From: a bacterium
Lineage (GTDB): Bacteria; CAIWAD01
DNA length: 64,000 bases
Assembly (NCBI GenBank): GCA_030429345.1
Contig: JAUIFJ010000022.1
Location: 1 to 64,000 of the forward strand
Reading direction: 5' to 3'
Made by a program: the position numbers and the translations under genes. This document shows, piece after piece, positions 1 through 10,266 of the stretch; position 1 is the first letter of the stretch, and each line of letters opens with the position of its first letter. A model generated the notes under the pieces. That model was not told the DNA's origin, made no database searches, and saw only the letters and a program-made list of their open reading frames with translations.

Positions 1-18
1 GGAGTGAGCGCCGCTACC

Positions 19-135
19 TCAATCCTGAATTACTTGAAATGCTATCACTTCGGAAGGCCAGTTGAATTTGCACACAGTTTTGGACTTGACGGAGAGGATT
101 GCTGCCGCTATGGCAATTGCTGTTGTCTTCTTCAT
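19..135 (-). CDS. Possible small exported peptide or gene remnant (38 aa)
   Basis: A short minus-strand frame begins with ATG at 135, preceded by a purine-rich AGAAAGG. It encodes a start typical of a signal peptide (MKKTTAIAIAAAIL) and then a tail with no recognisable features before TGA. The base composition is lower in GC than the rest of the window. It could be a real small peptide, the broken 5' end of an exported protein, or chance. On the opposite strand, positions 3-65 could equally be the last 20 codons of an upstream gene (tail ELLEMLSLRKAS). Neither reading can be decided from this edge. Confidence 0.2.
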   Translation of the reverse strand: MKKTTAIAIAAAILSVKSKTVCKFNWPSEVIAFQVIQD

Positions 136-326
136 GGTGAAACCTTTCTGTTTTGACTCTAATGGTGTCCAAGTGTCCGGGAATTACTCTGGTTTGTCAT
201 TGATCTATGTCAAAAGTTTGATAAGTCAAAAAAGTATCCGCCTAGAGGATCGCCAGAGTTTGTTGTGATCTACCTTGGATTTCTTGTATTAACCGTTCAT
301 TAATGAAAAATGATTGAGGAAACCGC
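136..326. other. Low-GC intergenic leader of trxB
   Basis: No gene is supported here. The stretch is AT-richer than its surroundings. It holds a small inverted repeat TTTGA-TAAG-TCAAA (217-230). A possible sigma-70-type promoter for trxB is TTGTGA (263-268), a 16-nt spacer, then TGTATT (285-290). A purine-rich GAGGAAA (315-321) lies just before the trxB ATG and is a plausible ribosome-binding site. The promoter call is weak. Confidence 0.3.
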
Positions 327-1262
327 ATGAGCACCTCTCACAAGGTCCTGATCCTCGGCGGCGGCCCCGCCGGCCTGACTGCCGCCCTGTATACGGCGCG
401 CGCCAACCTGGAACCCGTGCTGGTGGAAGGTCCCCAGCCCGGCGGCCAGCTGACCATTACGACGGATGTGGAAAACTTCCCCGGTTTCGCCGAAGGCATC
501 ATGGGGCCCGAACTGATCGAGGTGATGCACAAGCAGGTCGAACGCTTCGGCACGCAATTCATTCACGGAACGGTGAGCAAGGTTGACCTGTCCTCCCGCC
601 CTTTCGGTCTTTGGATCGACGACAAGGAGCACCGCTGCGATTCGCTGATCATCGCCACCGGGGCCAGCGCCCGCCTGCTGGGCGTGCCCGGGGAAGACAC
701 CCTGATGGGCTACGGCCTCTCCGCCTGCGCCACCTGTGACGGTTTCTTCTTCCGCGAGAAGGAGATCTGCGTCATCGGCGGCGGCGACAGCGCCATGGAA
801 GAGGCCAACTTCCTGACCAAGTTCGCCAGCAAGGTGACCCTGATCCACCGCCGCGAGGAGTTCCGCGCCAGCGCGATCATGGTCGACCGGGTGAAGAAGA
901 ATCCCAAGATCGAGTTTCTGCTGAACCGGGCGCCCATCGCCTTCGAGGGCGATCCCCAGGCGGGCGGCCTGAAGAATGTCAAGCTGAAGAACATGCAGAC
1001 CGGCGCGGAAGAGGATTTCCCGGTGGACGGCGCCTTCGTCGCCATCGGCCACGTGCCCAACACCTCTCTCTTCAAGGGCCTGCTCGACATGGACGAGAAC
1101 GGCTACCTGGAAGTCCAGGGCCGGACGACCTACACCAACATTCCCGGCGTCTTCGCCGCCGGCGATGTCAGCGACCACCGCTACCGCCAGGCGATCAGCG
1201 CTGCCGGCAGCGGCTGCATGGCGGCCATCGACGCCGAGCGCTGGCTGGAGGAGCAGGAGTGA
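327..1262 (+). CDS. trxB: Thioredoxin-disulfide reductase
   Basis: This 311-residue cytoplasmic flavoenzyme transfers electrons from NADPH through FAD to a CxxC pair and on to thioredoxin. Visible landmarks are the N-terminal FAD-binding GGGPAG (11-16), the redox motif CATC (Cys134, Cys137), the NADPH-binding GGGDSA (151-156), and a C-terminal FAD segment ending GVFAAGDV. Length is normal for the low-molecular-weight bacterial family. The ATG is preceded by GAGGAAA. The stop overlaps the GTG start of the next gene (GTGA at 1259-1262), so the two are probably cotranscribed. A thioredoxin-fold protein with an apparent UxxC motif lies at 48798-49835 and could use the same reducing pool, but nothing links them directly. 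Confidence 0.97.
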   Translation: MSTSHKVLILGGGPAGLTAALYTARANLEPVLVEGPQPGGQLTITTDVENFPGFAEGIMGPELIEVMHKQVERFGTQFIHGTVSKVDLSSRPFGLWIDDKEHRCDSLIIATGASARLLGVPGEDTLMGYGLSACATCDGFFFREKEICVIGGGDSAMEEANFLTKFASKVTLIHRREEFRASAIMVDRVKKNPKIEFLLNRAPIAFEGDPQAGGLKNVKLKNMQTGAEEDFPVDGAFVAIGHVPNTSLFKGLLDMDENGYLEVQGRTTYTNIPGVFAAGDVSDHRYRQAISAAGSGCMAAIDAERWLEEQE

Positions 1263-2131
1263 AGCACCCGGGCCTCGCGGTCGGTCCCTGGACCGTCCAC
1301 TCGCTGATTGTCGGGCGCTTCCGCCTGGACGGGGGAGCCATGTTCGGCGTGGTGCCCAAGCCGCTCTGGAACCGGGTCGCCCCGGCCGACGAAGCCAACC
1401 GCATCCGCCTCAGCATGCGTTGCCTGCTGCTGAAGGGGCCGGATCGCACGGTGCTCGTCGACACGGGCATTGGCCACAAGGACTCGCAGAAGTTCCTGGG
1501 CCTTTTTGCTGTCGAGCAGGAAGAGAACGAGCTGGTCCGGCGCCTGGACGAGGTCGGCGTTTCGCCCTGCGACATCACCGACCTGGTGCTGACCCACCTG
1601 CATTTCGATCATTGCGGAGGCTGCTACCTGCCGGATGGTGACGGAGTCAAGCCGCTCTTTCCCGGCGTGCGCCTGCACCTGCAAAAGGGGCAGTGGAACT
1701 GGGCCTTCCGTGGCCATCCGCGGGACCGGGCGAGCTACATTCCGCGTAACTTCGAGCGCATGGCCCAGGACCACGAACTGATCCTTCACGAGGGCGAGGG
1801 CGAGATCCTGCCCGGCCTGCGGGCGCTCTGCGTCGACGGCCATACGCCGCGCATGCAGATGATTCATGTGGTGGGCGATCCCGACGCCGGCGTCCCCGGC
1901 CTGGTCTTCCTGGCCGACCTGGTGCCGACCGCCGCCCACCTGCCCCTGCCCTGGGTGATGGGCTACGACCTGGAGCCGCTGAAGACGGTGATCGAGAAGG
2001 AGAACCTCTACGCCCGGGTACTGGACGGCCGTACCCTGCTGGCCTTCGAGCACGATCCGGACATCGCCGCCGTGGTGTGCGAGGCCGGTCCGAAGGGGCC
2101 CGAAATCATCCAACGGATCGAAACGATGTAA
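1259..2131 (+). CDS. MBL-fold metallo-hydrolase
   Basis: This 290-residue protein belongs to the metallo-beta-lactamase superfamily. The metal-binding motif HxHxDH is intact (His113, His115, Asp117, His118), and a further histidine lies in DGHTPRM. Substrate is unknown: the superfamily includes glyoxalases, lactonases, quorum-quenching enzymes and phosphodiesterases, and no lineage-specific motif decides between them. It has no signal peptide, so it is probably cytoplasmic. It is translationally coupled to trxB through a GTGA overlap and is followed by a hairpin with a T-rich tail, so the two genes appear to form a bicistronic unit. A tie to thiol or redox metabolism is inferred only from this pairing. 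Confidence 0.9.
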   Translation: MKHPGLAVGPWTVHSLIVGRFRLDGGAMFGVVPKPLWNRVAPADEANRIRLSMRCLLLKGPDRTVLVDTGIGHKDSQKFLGLFAVEQEENELVRRLDEVGVSPCDITDLVLTHLHFDHCGGCYLPDGDGVKPLFPGVRLHLQKGQWNWAFRGHPRDRASYIPRNFERMAQDHELILHEGEGEILPGLRALCVDGHTPRMQMIHVVGDPDAGVPGLVFLADLVPTAAHLPLPWVMGYDLEPLKTVIEKENLYARVLDGRTLLAFEHDPDIAAVVCEAGPKGPEIIQRIETM

Positions 2132-2139
2132 ACCCCGCT

Positions 2140-2171
2140 CCCGCCGGTTCCCGGCGGGGGTGTTTCGTTTT
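2140..2171 (+). terminator. Probable intrinsic terminator after the MBL gene
   Basis: Stem CCCGCCGG / CCGGCGGG with a TTC loop, followed by TGTTTCGTTTT. It sits 9 nt after the MBL-hydrolase stop. The same 20-bp core recurs exactly at 2338-2357. Confidence 0.75.
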
Positions 2172-2551
2172 CGCGGGACCTGGATGGCCATTCTATTGCC
2201 GGTTCTACCGCCCCCGGTTGGGGTGGCCTGCGGCCACCCTCGTTTCCACACGTTCCACCGGTTCCATCCACACCGGTTTCGGCATGGCTGACGGTTCCGG
2301 CTATGCGCACCGGTTCGGTATGGCCGCCGGGTCGGGTCCGCCGGTTCCCGGCGGGGGGTCGCCGCAGGCGACCCTTACAGGGTGGTGGCGGATTCCGTGG
2401 GATAGGGTGTCGATGGGGGAGAGACCGTATCACGGAATCCGCTGCTATTTTTGATGTTTCGGACATGATCGGTACTTTCTGGAATCTGTCCGGGCTTGGG
2501 TCCGGATCTTGTGTCGTCCTGTCGCCACCCTCTTTTGTTTGAAGGCCTCCG
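2172..2551. repeat. Hairpin-rich intergenic region upstream of nuoE
   Basis: No gene is supported. The stretch contains a series of perfect stem-loops: GGGTGGCC-TGC-GGCCACCC (2221-2239), a second copy of the terminator core (2338-2357), GGGTCGCC-GCA-GGCGACCC (2356-2374), and a 12-bp inverted repeat GCGGATTCCGTG / CACGGAATCCGC (2388-2399 and 2431-2442) followed after 5 nt by TTTTT. Two of the stems differ in sequence yet keep perfect pairing. The remaining ~100 nt before nuoE should hold its promoter, but I see no convincing -35/-10 pair. Confidence 0.6.
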
Positions 2552-3037
2552 ATGGCTTTTGAGTTCACCGAGTCCGAGAACCAGCAGATCGACCGCCTCC
2601 TCTCCTGCTACCCTTCCAAGATGAGCGCCACCCTGCCCCTGCTGCACCTGGCGCAGAAGCGGAACGGCTGGATCGGTCCGGATGTCATCGAAGCCGTCGC
2701 CAGGCGGCTCGAGCTGACGAAGATCCACGTCGCCGACGTGGTCAGCTTCTATTCCATGTATCACCGCAAGCCCGTCGGCAGACACGTGATCAGCGTTTGC
2801 CGCACGCTCTGCTGCCAGCTGGTCGGCCAGGAATCGCTGAGCGACTATCTGCGCGAACGGCTGGGGCTGGGCGAGGCCATGAACGGCACCGACGAGAAGG
2901 GCCATTTCACGGTCGAGCATGTGGAGTGCCTGGGCGCCTGCGGCATGGGTCCCGTCGCCATCATCGACGGCGAGTATCACGAACACCTGACTGTAGACAA
3001 GCTGGCCGCCCTGATGGACCAGCTTGAAGCTTCCTGA
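2552..3037 (+). CDS. nuoE: NADH-quinone oxidoreductase subunit E
   Basis: This 161-residue thioredoxin-like [2Fe-2S] ferredoxin is part of the NADH-dehydrogenase arm of complex I. The four cluster ligands are visible as Cys83-x4-Cys88 and Cys126-x3-Cys130 (context [10 protein letters not shown]). The N-terminal helical part carries VVSFYSMY, which is typical of the family. It is the first gene of a tightly packed operon: only 8 nt separate it from nuoF. In the canonical order nuoA-D would precede it, but here the preceding 400 bp are noncoding hairpins, so this operon starts at E. Confidence 0.96.
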   Translation: MAFEFTESENQQIDRLLSCYPSKMSATLPLLHLAQKRNGWIGPDVIEAVARRLELTKIHVADVVSFYSMYHRKPVGRHVISVCRTLCCQLVGQESLSDYLRERLGLGEAMNGTDEKGHFTVEHVECLGACGMGPVAIIDGEYHEHLTVDKLAALMDQLEAS

Positions 3038-3045
3038 GGGGCCGC

Positions 3046-4299
3046 ATGGCGGAGTTCATCACCTTCCCCAGTCTGGCCTATACCGATCGCGCGGGGCTGG
3101 ACGCCTACCTGGAACTGGGGGGCTACCGCAGCCTGCGCAAGGCCCTCTTCGACATGCAGCCCGAGCAGATCACCCAGGTGGTCAAGGACTCGGGCCTGCG
3201 CGGTCGCGGCGGCGCCGGTTTTCCCACCGGCCTGAAGTGGACCTTCCTTCCCAAGCAGACGGAAAAGCCCGTCTACCTGGTCTGCAACGCGGATGAGGGC
3301 GAGCCCGGCACTTTCAAGGACCGGGACATCCTGCGCTACGCTCCGCACCAGCTTATTGAAGGCATGGTGATCGCGGCGCGCGCCATCGGCAGCAAGGTCT
3401 CCTATGTCTACATCCGCGGCGAGTTCACCGAACCCTGGCGCGCCATGGAAAAGGCGATCGCCGAGGCGCACGAGTCCGGCTTCCTGGGCAAGAACATCCT
3501 GGGCAGCGGATTCGATCACGAACTGTATCTGCATCCCGGCGGCGGCGCCTACATCTGCGGCGAGGAAACCGCCCTGCTGAACAGCCTGGAAGGCCGTCGC
3601 GGCGAACCGCGCACCAAGCCGCCCTTTCCCGCGGTCGAAGGCCTCTACGGCTGCCCGACCATCGTCAACAACGTGGAAACCCTGGCCGCCGTCGTGCCCA
3701 TCGTGGAACACGGCGCTCAATGGTACGTCGATCTGGGAACGGAGAAGAGTCCCGGCACCAAGCTCTTCAGCATCTGCGGCCACGTGCAGAAGCCCGGCGT
3801 CTACGAAGTGAAGATGGGCACACCCTTCATGGAGTTCTTCGAGCAGGACTGCGGCGGAGTGCTCAACGGCAAGGCCCTGAAGGCGGTCATTCCCGGAGGC
3901 AGCTCCGTGCCCATGCTGACGGCCGAAGAGTGCAAGACCCTCTGCCTGGACTACGAAAGCTGCGTGGAACACGGCACCATGCTCGGCTCGGGGGCGATCA
4001 TCGTCCTGGACGAGACGGTCAACATTCCCCACGCCGTGCACAACCTGAGCAAATTCTACAGCCATGAGAGCTGCGGCCAGTGCACGCCCTGCCGCGAAGG
4101 CACCCGCTGGTACGAGGTCGTGCTGGAGCGCGTGCTCGCCGGCCAGGGAAGCATGGAAGACCTGGACCTGCTGCAAAGCCTGGGCAACCAGATCAACTTC
4201 CGCACCATCTGCGCCCTGGGGCCGGCGGCGGTGGCGCCGGTCGAGAGCTCGCTGGCCAAGTTCCGTTCCGAATACGAAGCCCTGATCCGGGAGGCCTAG
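3046..4299 (+). CDS. nuoF: NADH-quinone oxidoreductase subunit F (NADH-binding)
   Basis: This 417-residue subunit binds FMN, NADH and a [4Fe-4S] cluster (N3), and is the electron entry point of complex I. The glycine-rich NADH/FMN segments [12 protein letters not shown] and NADEGEPGT are intact, as are the cluster ligands SCGQCTPC (Cys343, Cys346, Cys349) and Cys389 in RTICALG. The length is normal. The stop codon shares one base with the GTG start of nuoJ (TAGTG), so nuoG, nuoH and nuoI, which normally lie between F and J, are absent with no remnant. Confidence 0.97.
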   Translation: MAEFITFPSLAYTDRAGLDAYLELGGYRSLRKALFDMQPEQITQVVKDSGLRGRGGAGFPTGLKWTFLPKQTEKPVYLVCNADEGEPGTFKDRDILRYAPHQLIEGMVIAARAIGSKVSYVYIRGEFTEPWRAMEKAIAEAHESGFLGKNILGSGFDHELYLHPGGGAYICGEETALLNSLEGRRGEPRTKPPFPAVEGLYGCPTIVNNVETLAAVVPIVEHGAQWYVDLGTEKSPGTKLFSICGHVQKPGVYEVKMGTPFMEFFEQDCGGVLNGKALKAVIPGGSSVPMLTAEECKTLCLDYESCVEHGTMLGSGAIIVLDETVNIPHAVHNLSKFYSHESCGQCTPCREGTRWYEVVLERVLAGQGSMEDLDLLQSLGNQINFRTICALGPAAVAPVESSLAKFRSEYEALIREA

Positions 4300-4799
4300 T
4301 GGAGAACCTGGTCTTTATCCTGCTGAGCCTGCTGGCCGTCCTGGGCGGCCTGGGCACGGTGAGCATGCGCAACCCGGTGCATTCCGTGCTCTGCCTGCTG
4401 CTGACCATGCTCTGCCTGGCGGGACACTACATCCTGCTGCAGGCGCCCTTCATGGCCGCCGTGCAGATCATCGTCTACGCCGGCGCGATCATCATCCTGT
4501 TCCTCTTTGTCATCGTCCTGCTCAACCTGCGGGACGATGTGCTCAAGCGCCGCACGCTGCCCATGGGACGCTTGTACTACATCCCCGCCGGCCTGGCGGT
4601 GATGCTGGTGCTGACGGGCCTTTTCCGCGCCGGCAGCAACTGGATTTCCGGCGGTCCGGCGCCCGAAGGCACCATCGAGGCCCTGGGCATGGAACTCTTC
4701 ACCAAGTGGGTCTATCCCTTTGAACTGACCGGCGTGCTGCTGCTGGCGGCCATGGTCGGCGCGGTGGCCATGACCCGGCGCGACAAGGAGGAAGGCTGA
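4299..4799 (+). CDS. nuoJ: NADH-quinone oxidoreductase subunit J
   Basis: This 166-residue membrane subunit of complex I has about five transmembrane segments. The family signature AAVQIIVYAGAIIILFLFVI is intact. I place the start at GTG 4299-4301, overlapping the nuoF stop by one base, which gives the N-terminus MENLVFILLS and a normal length. A longer frame upstream overlaps nuoF and is not credible. The stop overlaps the nuoK ATG (TGATG), indicating translational coupling. NuoJ lies at the junction of the peripheral arm and the proton-pumping arm and is involved in coupling. Confidence 0.95.
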   Translation: MENLVFILLSLLAVLGGLGTVSMRNPVHSVLCLLLTMLCLAGHYILLQAPFMAAVQIIVYAGAIIILFLFVIVLLNLRDDVLKRRTLPMGRLYYIPAGLAVMLVLTGLFRAGSNWISGGPAPEGTIEALGMELFTKWVYPFELTGVLLLAAMVGAVAMTRRDKEEG

Positions 4800-5104
4800 T
4801 GGTCCTTGGTCCGAACCATTTCCTGCTGCTGGCCCTGGTGCTCTTCGGCATCGGCGTGACCGGCGTGCTCGTGCGCCGCAATGCCCTGGTGATCCTGATG
4901 TCCGTCGAGCTGATGCTCAACGCCGTCAACCTGCTGCTGGTGGCCTTTTCGCACTATAACGGCAACCTGGCCGGACAGGCCTTCACCTTTTTCACCATGA
5001 CCGTCGCCGCCGCCGAGGTGGCCGTGGGTCTGGCCATCATCGTCATGCTCTACCGCCACCGGCTCGACACGAGCATCGAGCACATTCGCCTGTTCCGGCA
5101 CTAA
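4799..5104 (+). CDS. nuoK: NADH-quinone oxidoreductase subunit K
   Basis: This 101-residue subunit has three transmembrane helices and is homologous to the MrpC subunit of Mrp antiporters. The conserved segment ALVILMSVELMLNAVNLLLV carries the glutamate in TM2 that is needed for proton translocation. A second acidic residue is in AAAEVAVGLAI in TM3. The length matches the family. The ATG overlaps the nuoJ stop, and nuoL follows after 10 nt. Confidence 0.97.
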   Translation: MVLGPNHFLLLALVLFGIGVTGVLVRRNALVILMSVELMLNAVNLLLVAFSHYNGNLAGQAFTFFTMTVAAAEVAVGLAIIVMLYRHRLDTSIEHIRLFRH

Positions 5105-5114
5105 GGAATCCTGA

Positions 5115-7097
5115 ATGGAACACGCTGACTTCGCCCTCCTGCTCGGACTGGTTCCGCTCTTTCCGCTGCTGGGCTTTCTCTTCAACGGACTGGTCGGTCG
5201 CCGCGTGCCCCTGGCCCTCAGCGGGGGTGTGGCCACCCTGGCCATCGGAGCCTCCTTCGTCAGTTCCGTGCTGCTCTTCTTCCGTCTCACGGAACTCGAG
5301 CCGGCGGCGCGGCACATCGTCATCGACTACGGCCCCTGGCTGCATGTGGGCGGCCTGTCCCTCGACTGGACCCTGCAGCTCGACCCGCTCTCCATGCTCT
5401 TCGCGCTCTTCGTCAGCGGCGTCGCGACCCTGATCCACCTCTACAGCGTGGGCTACATGGGCGACGAACCCAGCTACGCCCGCTATTTCGCCTACCTGAA
5501 CCTCTTCTGCTTCAGCATGCTGATGCTGGTGCTTGGCGGCAATTACCTGGTGATGTTCCTCGGCTGGGAAGGCGTCGGCCTCTGCAGCTACCTGCTGATC
5601 GGTTTCTGGTTTGGCGACATGGAAAAGGCGATTGCCGGCAAGAAGGCCTTCGTGGTCAACCGCATCGGCGACTTCGGCTTCCTGGTGGCCATGTTCCTGA
5701 TGTACGCCCACTTCGGCAGCCTTGAGTACGGCCCGCTCTTCGCCCAGTTCGCCGGCATTCCTTCCGGGGACTGGCTGCCGACGGCCATCGCGCTTTTCCT
5801 CTTCATTGGCGCCACCGGCAAGAGCGCGCAGATTCCCCTGTATGTCTGGCTGCCCGACGCCATGGCCGGCCCGACGCCCGTCTCGGCGCTGATCCACGCC
5901 GCGACCATGGTCACTGCCGGCGTCTACATGATCGCCCGCAGCCATGTGATCTACACCCTGGCCCCGACGGCCCTGGCCGTGGTCGCCGTCGTCGGCGCGC
6001 TGACGGCGCTCTTCGCCGCCACCATGGGCCTGGCGCAGAACGACATCAAGAAGGTGCTGGCCTATTCGACGGTCAGCCAGCTGGGATACATGTTCCTGGG
6101 CATGGGCGTCGGCGCCTACACCGCCGGGCTTTTCCATGTGGTGACACACGCCTTCTTCAAGGCCCTGCTCTTCCTGGGTTCGGGCGCCGTGATCCACGCC
6201 ATGCATCACGTCTACCACGAGGTCCACGACCACAGCCGCGACGCCCAGGACATGCGCAACATGGGCGGGTTGAAGAAGCACCTGCCGATCACCTACTGGA
6301 CCTTCGCCGTCGGCACCATTGCCATTGCCGGTTTTCCGCCGCTCTCGGGTTTCTTCTCGAAAGACGAGATCCTGTGGAAGACCTGGGAAAGCGGGCATGC
6401 GGGCCTGTGGGTCATCGGCTTCCTGGCCGCCGGACTGACCAGCTTCTACATGTTCCGTCTCTTCTTCATGACCTTCCACGGCAGCTACCGCGGCAAGTCC
6501 GGTGAAGAGGGGCACTTCAAGGAAAATCCCCTGACCATGACCCTGCCGCTGATGGTGCTGGCCGTCCTGGCCGCCATCGCCGGCTTCTGGGGGCTGCCGC
6601 ATTTCCTGGATTTCGCCCACATCGGCAATCGTTTCGACGAGTTCCTGGCGCCCGTCTTCCACAGCGGAAGCGACCTGCACCTGCGGCACATGACGGCGCA
6701 TCACGCCAACGTGGCCATGGAATGGCTGCTGGCGGGCTGTTCGGTGGCCATCGCGATTGTCGGCCTTGTGCTGGCGCGGCGCTTCTACCTGCAGGACACG
6801 AGCCTGCCGGGCAAAATCGCCTCCAGGTGGAGCACCCTCTACCGCTATGTCTACAACAAGTGGTACGTGGACGAGCTCTACGAGACCCTGGTCATCCGGC
6901 CCATGGGGGCGATCTGCGACTTCCTCTGGAAGTACTTCGACATGCTGGTCATCGACGGCCTGGTCAACGGCCTGGCGCAGACCTGCGCTGCCGCCGGCTC
7001 GGGCATCCGTCGCCTGCAGGGCGGAAGCGTGGCCGGCTATCTGACGACAATGGCCGTCGGCGCCGCCGCGCTGATCGGATGGGTATTCTACTTCTGA
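5115..7097 (+). CDS. nuoL: NADH-quinone oxidoreductase subunit L (proton pump)
   Basis: This 660-residue antiporter-like subunit sits at the distal end of the complex I membrane arm. It shows the usual N-terminal block (SVGYMGDEPSYARYFAYLNL), the pump motif GWEGVGLCSYLLIGFW with its key glutamate, LPDAMAGPTPVSALIHAATMVTAG cut here to its known core PTPVSALIHAAT, and the conserved lysine context KKVLAYSTVSQLGYM. A long C-terminal part with an amphipathic lateral helix and a final membrane anchor is present. The length is normal. It lies 10 nt after nuoK and 43 nt before nuoM. Confidence 0.96.
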   Translation: MEHADFALLLGLVPLFPLLGFLFNGLVGRRVPLALSGGVATLAIGASFVSSVLLFFRLTELEPAARHIVIDYGPWLHVGGLSLDWTLQLDPLSMLFALFVSGVATLIHLYSVGYMGDEPSYARYFAYLNLFCFSMLMLVLGGNYLVMFLGWEGVGLCSYLLIGFWFGDMEKAIAGKKAFVVNRIGDFGFLVAMFLMYAHFGSLEYGPLFAQFAGIPSGDWLPTAIALFLFIGATGKSAQIPLYVWLPDAMAGPTPVSALIHAATMVTAGVYMIARSHVIYTLAPTALAVVAVVGALTALFAATMGLAQNDIKKVLAYSTVSQLGYMFLGMGVGAYTAGLFHVVTHAFFKALLFLGSGAVIHAMHHVYHEVHDHSRDAQDMRNMGGLKKHLPITYWTFAVGTIAIAGFPPLSGFFSKDEILWKTWESGHAGLWVIGFLAAGLTSFYMFRLFFMTFHGSYRGKSGEEGHFKENPLTMTLPLMVLAVLAAIAGFWGLPHFLDFAHIGNRFDEFLAPVFHSGSDLHLRHMTAHHANVAMEWLLAGCSVAIAIVGLVLARRFYLQDTSLPGKIASRWSTLYRYVYNKWYVDELYETLVIRPMGAICDFLWKYFDMLVIDGLVNGLAQTCAAAGSGIRRLQGGSVAGYLTTMAVGAAALIGWVFYF

Positions 7098-7140
7098 TGG
7101 ACGTGCGCCCCGGCGCCTCGTCCCAAACGGGATCCTGCGG

Positions 7141-8622
<1,482 letters not shown>

Positions 8623-8631
8623 GGAGGCCCT

Positions 8632-10071
8632 GTGAGCGACGCGAGCTCCCTGAATCTGTTGAGCCTGCTGCCGGAGATGCTGGTGGCCCTGGCGGGGCTG
8701 CTGGTGATCCTGGCCAATGCCGTCGGACGCGACTCCGCGGACGGGGCCCATCGCTGGATCAGCCTGCTGGGCGTGCTCTCCGCATTGTGGTTCACGCTGA
8801 ATCCGCTGGCCACCGGCGCGGCCATGTCCGGGACGGCTGTCCACGACGGGCTGGCCATGGCCGGCAACACGGTGATCCTTGCCGTTCTGCTGCTGCTCCT
8901 GCTCGGCGGAGAGAGCTACCTGAAGAGCCGCCGGATCCCGCTGGCCGAGTATCACAGCCTCAGCCTTTTCGCCGCCACCGGCATGATGTCCCTGGTCAGC
9001 GCCGGGGACCTGGTGACGGTCTTCATGGGCATCGAGGTGCTCAGCATTTCCCTCTATTGCATGGCCGCGCTGCTGAACGAGGAAGAGGGCGGGCGCGAGG
9101 CGGCGCTGAAGTATTTCCTGACCGGCAGTTTCGCCAGCGGCTTCCTGCTCTTCGGCATGGCGCTGGTCTTCGGCTTCACCGGCACGACCAATCTGGATGC
9201 GATCGCCCATTCGCTGACGAGCCTGGACACGGACAACTGGATGCTGATCGGCGGCGCACTGTTGATGCTGATCGGCTTCCTCTTCAAGGTCAGCGTGGCG
9301 CCTTTCCACAACTGGGCGCCGGATGTATACGACGGCAGCCCGGCCATCGTCACCGCCTTCATGAGCACGGCGGCCAAGGCCGCGGCCTTCACCGGGCTGG
9401 CCCGGGTCTTCGTGCCGGCGCTCGGGGAAGCGGCGGATGCCTGGATTCCCATGCTGGCGCTCTGCGCGGCGCTGACCATGATCCTGGGCAACTTCAGCGC
9501 CCTGGTGCAGGACAGCTTCAAGCGCATGCTGGCCTACAGCGGCGTGGCGCACGCCGGCTACCTGCTGCTGGGCATCCTGGCGGCGAGCAGCGATTCGGCC
9601 CACATGGCCAGCGTGCTCTTCTACCTGCTGCCCTACGCGCTGATCAACGGCGTGCTCTTCCTGGTCGGCGCGGCCATCAGCCGGCAGCGCAGCGGGAAGA
9701 ACCTGCTGGACGACTTCAAGGGCCTGGCCGCGGACAGTCCGCTGCTGGCCATCCTGATCACGGTCTGCCTGCTGGCCCTGGCCGGCATTCCGCCGACGGC
9801 GGGCTTCGTTGGCAAGTTCTACCTCTTCATGGGCGCCGTCGACGCCGGGCATGTGGGCCTGGCCTGCCTCGGCATCCTGACCAGCGTGGTCAGTGTCTAC
9901 TTCTACCTGCGCGTCATCGTCTACGCCTGGTTCCACAAGGCCCCGGCGGGCAGTGCGCCCTGGACCCCGTTGGACGGCGGCCTGGTGCTCGTCACCGGCC
10001 TCTCCGCCCTGCTGCTGCTGGTCCTCGGCGTCTGGCCCAACCTCTGGCTGAGCATCACGGCTACGATCTAG
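8632..10071 (+). CDS. nuoN: NADH-quinone oxidoreductase subunit N (proton pump)
   Basis: This 479-residue subunit is the last of the three antiporter-like proton pumps. Motifs include VTVFMGIEVLSISLYCMAAL, EAALKYFLTGSFASGFLLFG, KVSVAPFHNWAPDVYDGSP and DSFKRMLAYSGVAHAGYLLL. I chose GTG 8632 as the start because a strong AAGGAGG lies 6 nt upstream and the length fits. It ends the complex I operon. A long inverted repeat (10083-10249) follows 12 nt after the stop and probably terminates transcription. Confidence 0.96.
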   Translation: MSDASSLNLLSLLPEMLVALAGLLVILANAVGRDSADGAHRWISLLGVLSALWFTLNPLATGAAMSGTAVHDGLAMAGNTVILAVLLLLLLGGESYLKSRRIPLAEYHSLSLFAATGMMSLVSAGDLVTVFMGIEVLSISLYCMAALLNEEEGGREAALKYFLTGSFASGFLLFGMALVFGFTGTTNLDAIAHSLTSLDTDNWMLIGGALLMLIGFLFKVSVAPFHNWAPDVYDGSPAIVTAFMSTAAKAAAFTGLARVFVPALGEAADAWIPMLALCAALTMILGNFSALVQDSFKRMLAYSGVAHAGYLLLGILAASSDSAHMASVLFYLLPYALINGVLFLVGAAISRQRSGKNLLDDFKGLAADSPLLAILITVCLLALAGIPPTAGFVGKFYLFMGAVDAGHVGLACLGILTSVVSVYFYLRVIVYAWFHKAPAGSAPWTPLDGGLVLVTGLSALLLLVLGVWPNLWLSITATI

Positions 10072-10082
10072 ACAGTCTCTCT

Positions 10083-10249
10083 GAAGAACTCGCACGGAGA
10101 GCACGGAGAAGACGGAGAACACGGAGTTTGTCTGTGTTTCCGATGGATTTGTCAGACGGCGATCGGGATCGCCGTTTGACAAAAGCACTTCTCCATGATT
10201 CTTGCCTCCGTGATCTCTGTCTACTCCGTGCCCTCTGTGCGAGCTCTTC
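10083..10249. repeat. Dispersed CACGGAG-type inverted repeat, copy 1
   Basis: The left arm (10083-10126) is a tandem of CACGGAG-like units, and the right arm (10206-10249) is its imperfect reverse complement built from CTCCGTG-like units. About 80 nt separate the arms, so the transcript could fold into a long stem-loop. Related elements lie at 10680-10846, 54289-54430 and 59641-59765, always between genes. Here it lies between nuoN and a small membrane-protein gene. Confidence 0.75.
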
Positions 10250-10266
10250 TATTTGAAAGGCACAAC

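Noticed and set aside
217-230. TTTGA-TAAG-TCAAA as a PerR/Fur-type operator of trxB
   Set aside because: The arms are only 5 bp in an AT-rich stretch and do not match a known box.
62-268. 68-codon plus-strand frame starting at TTG
   Set aside because: No ribosome-binding site, no family resemblance, unusual composition for the organism, and it lies in the probable trxB leader.
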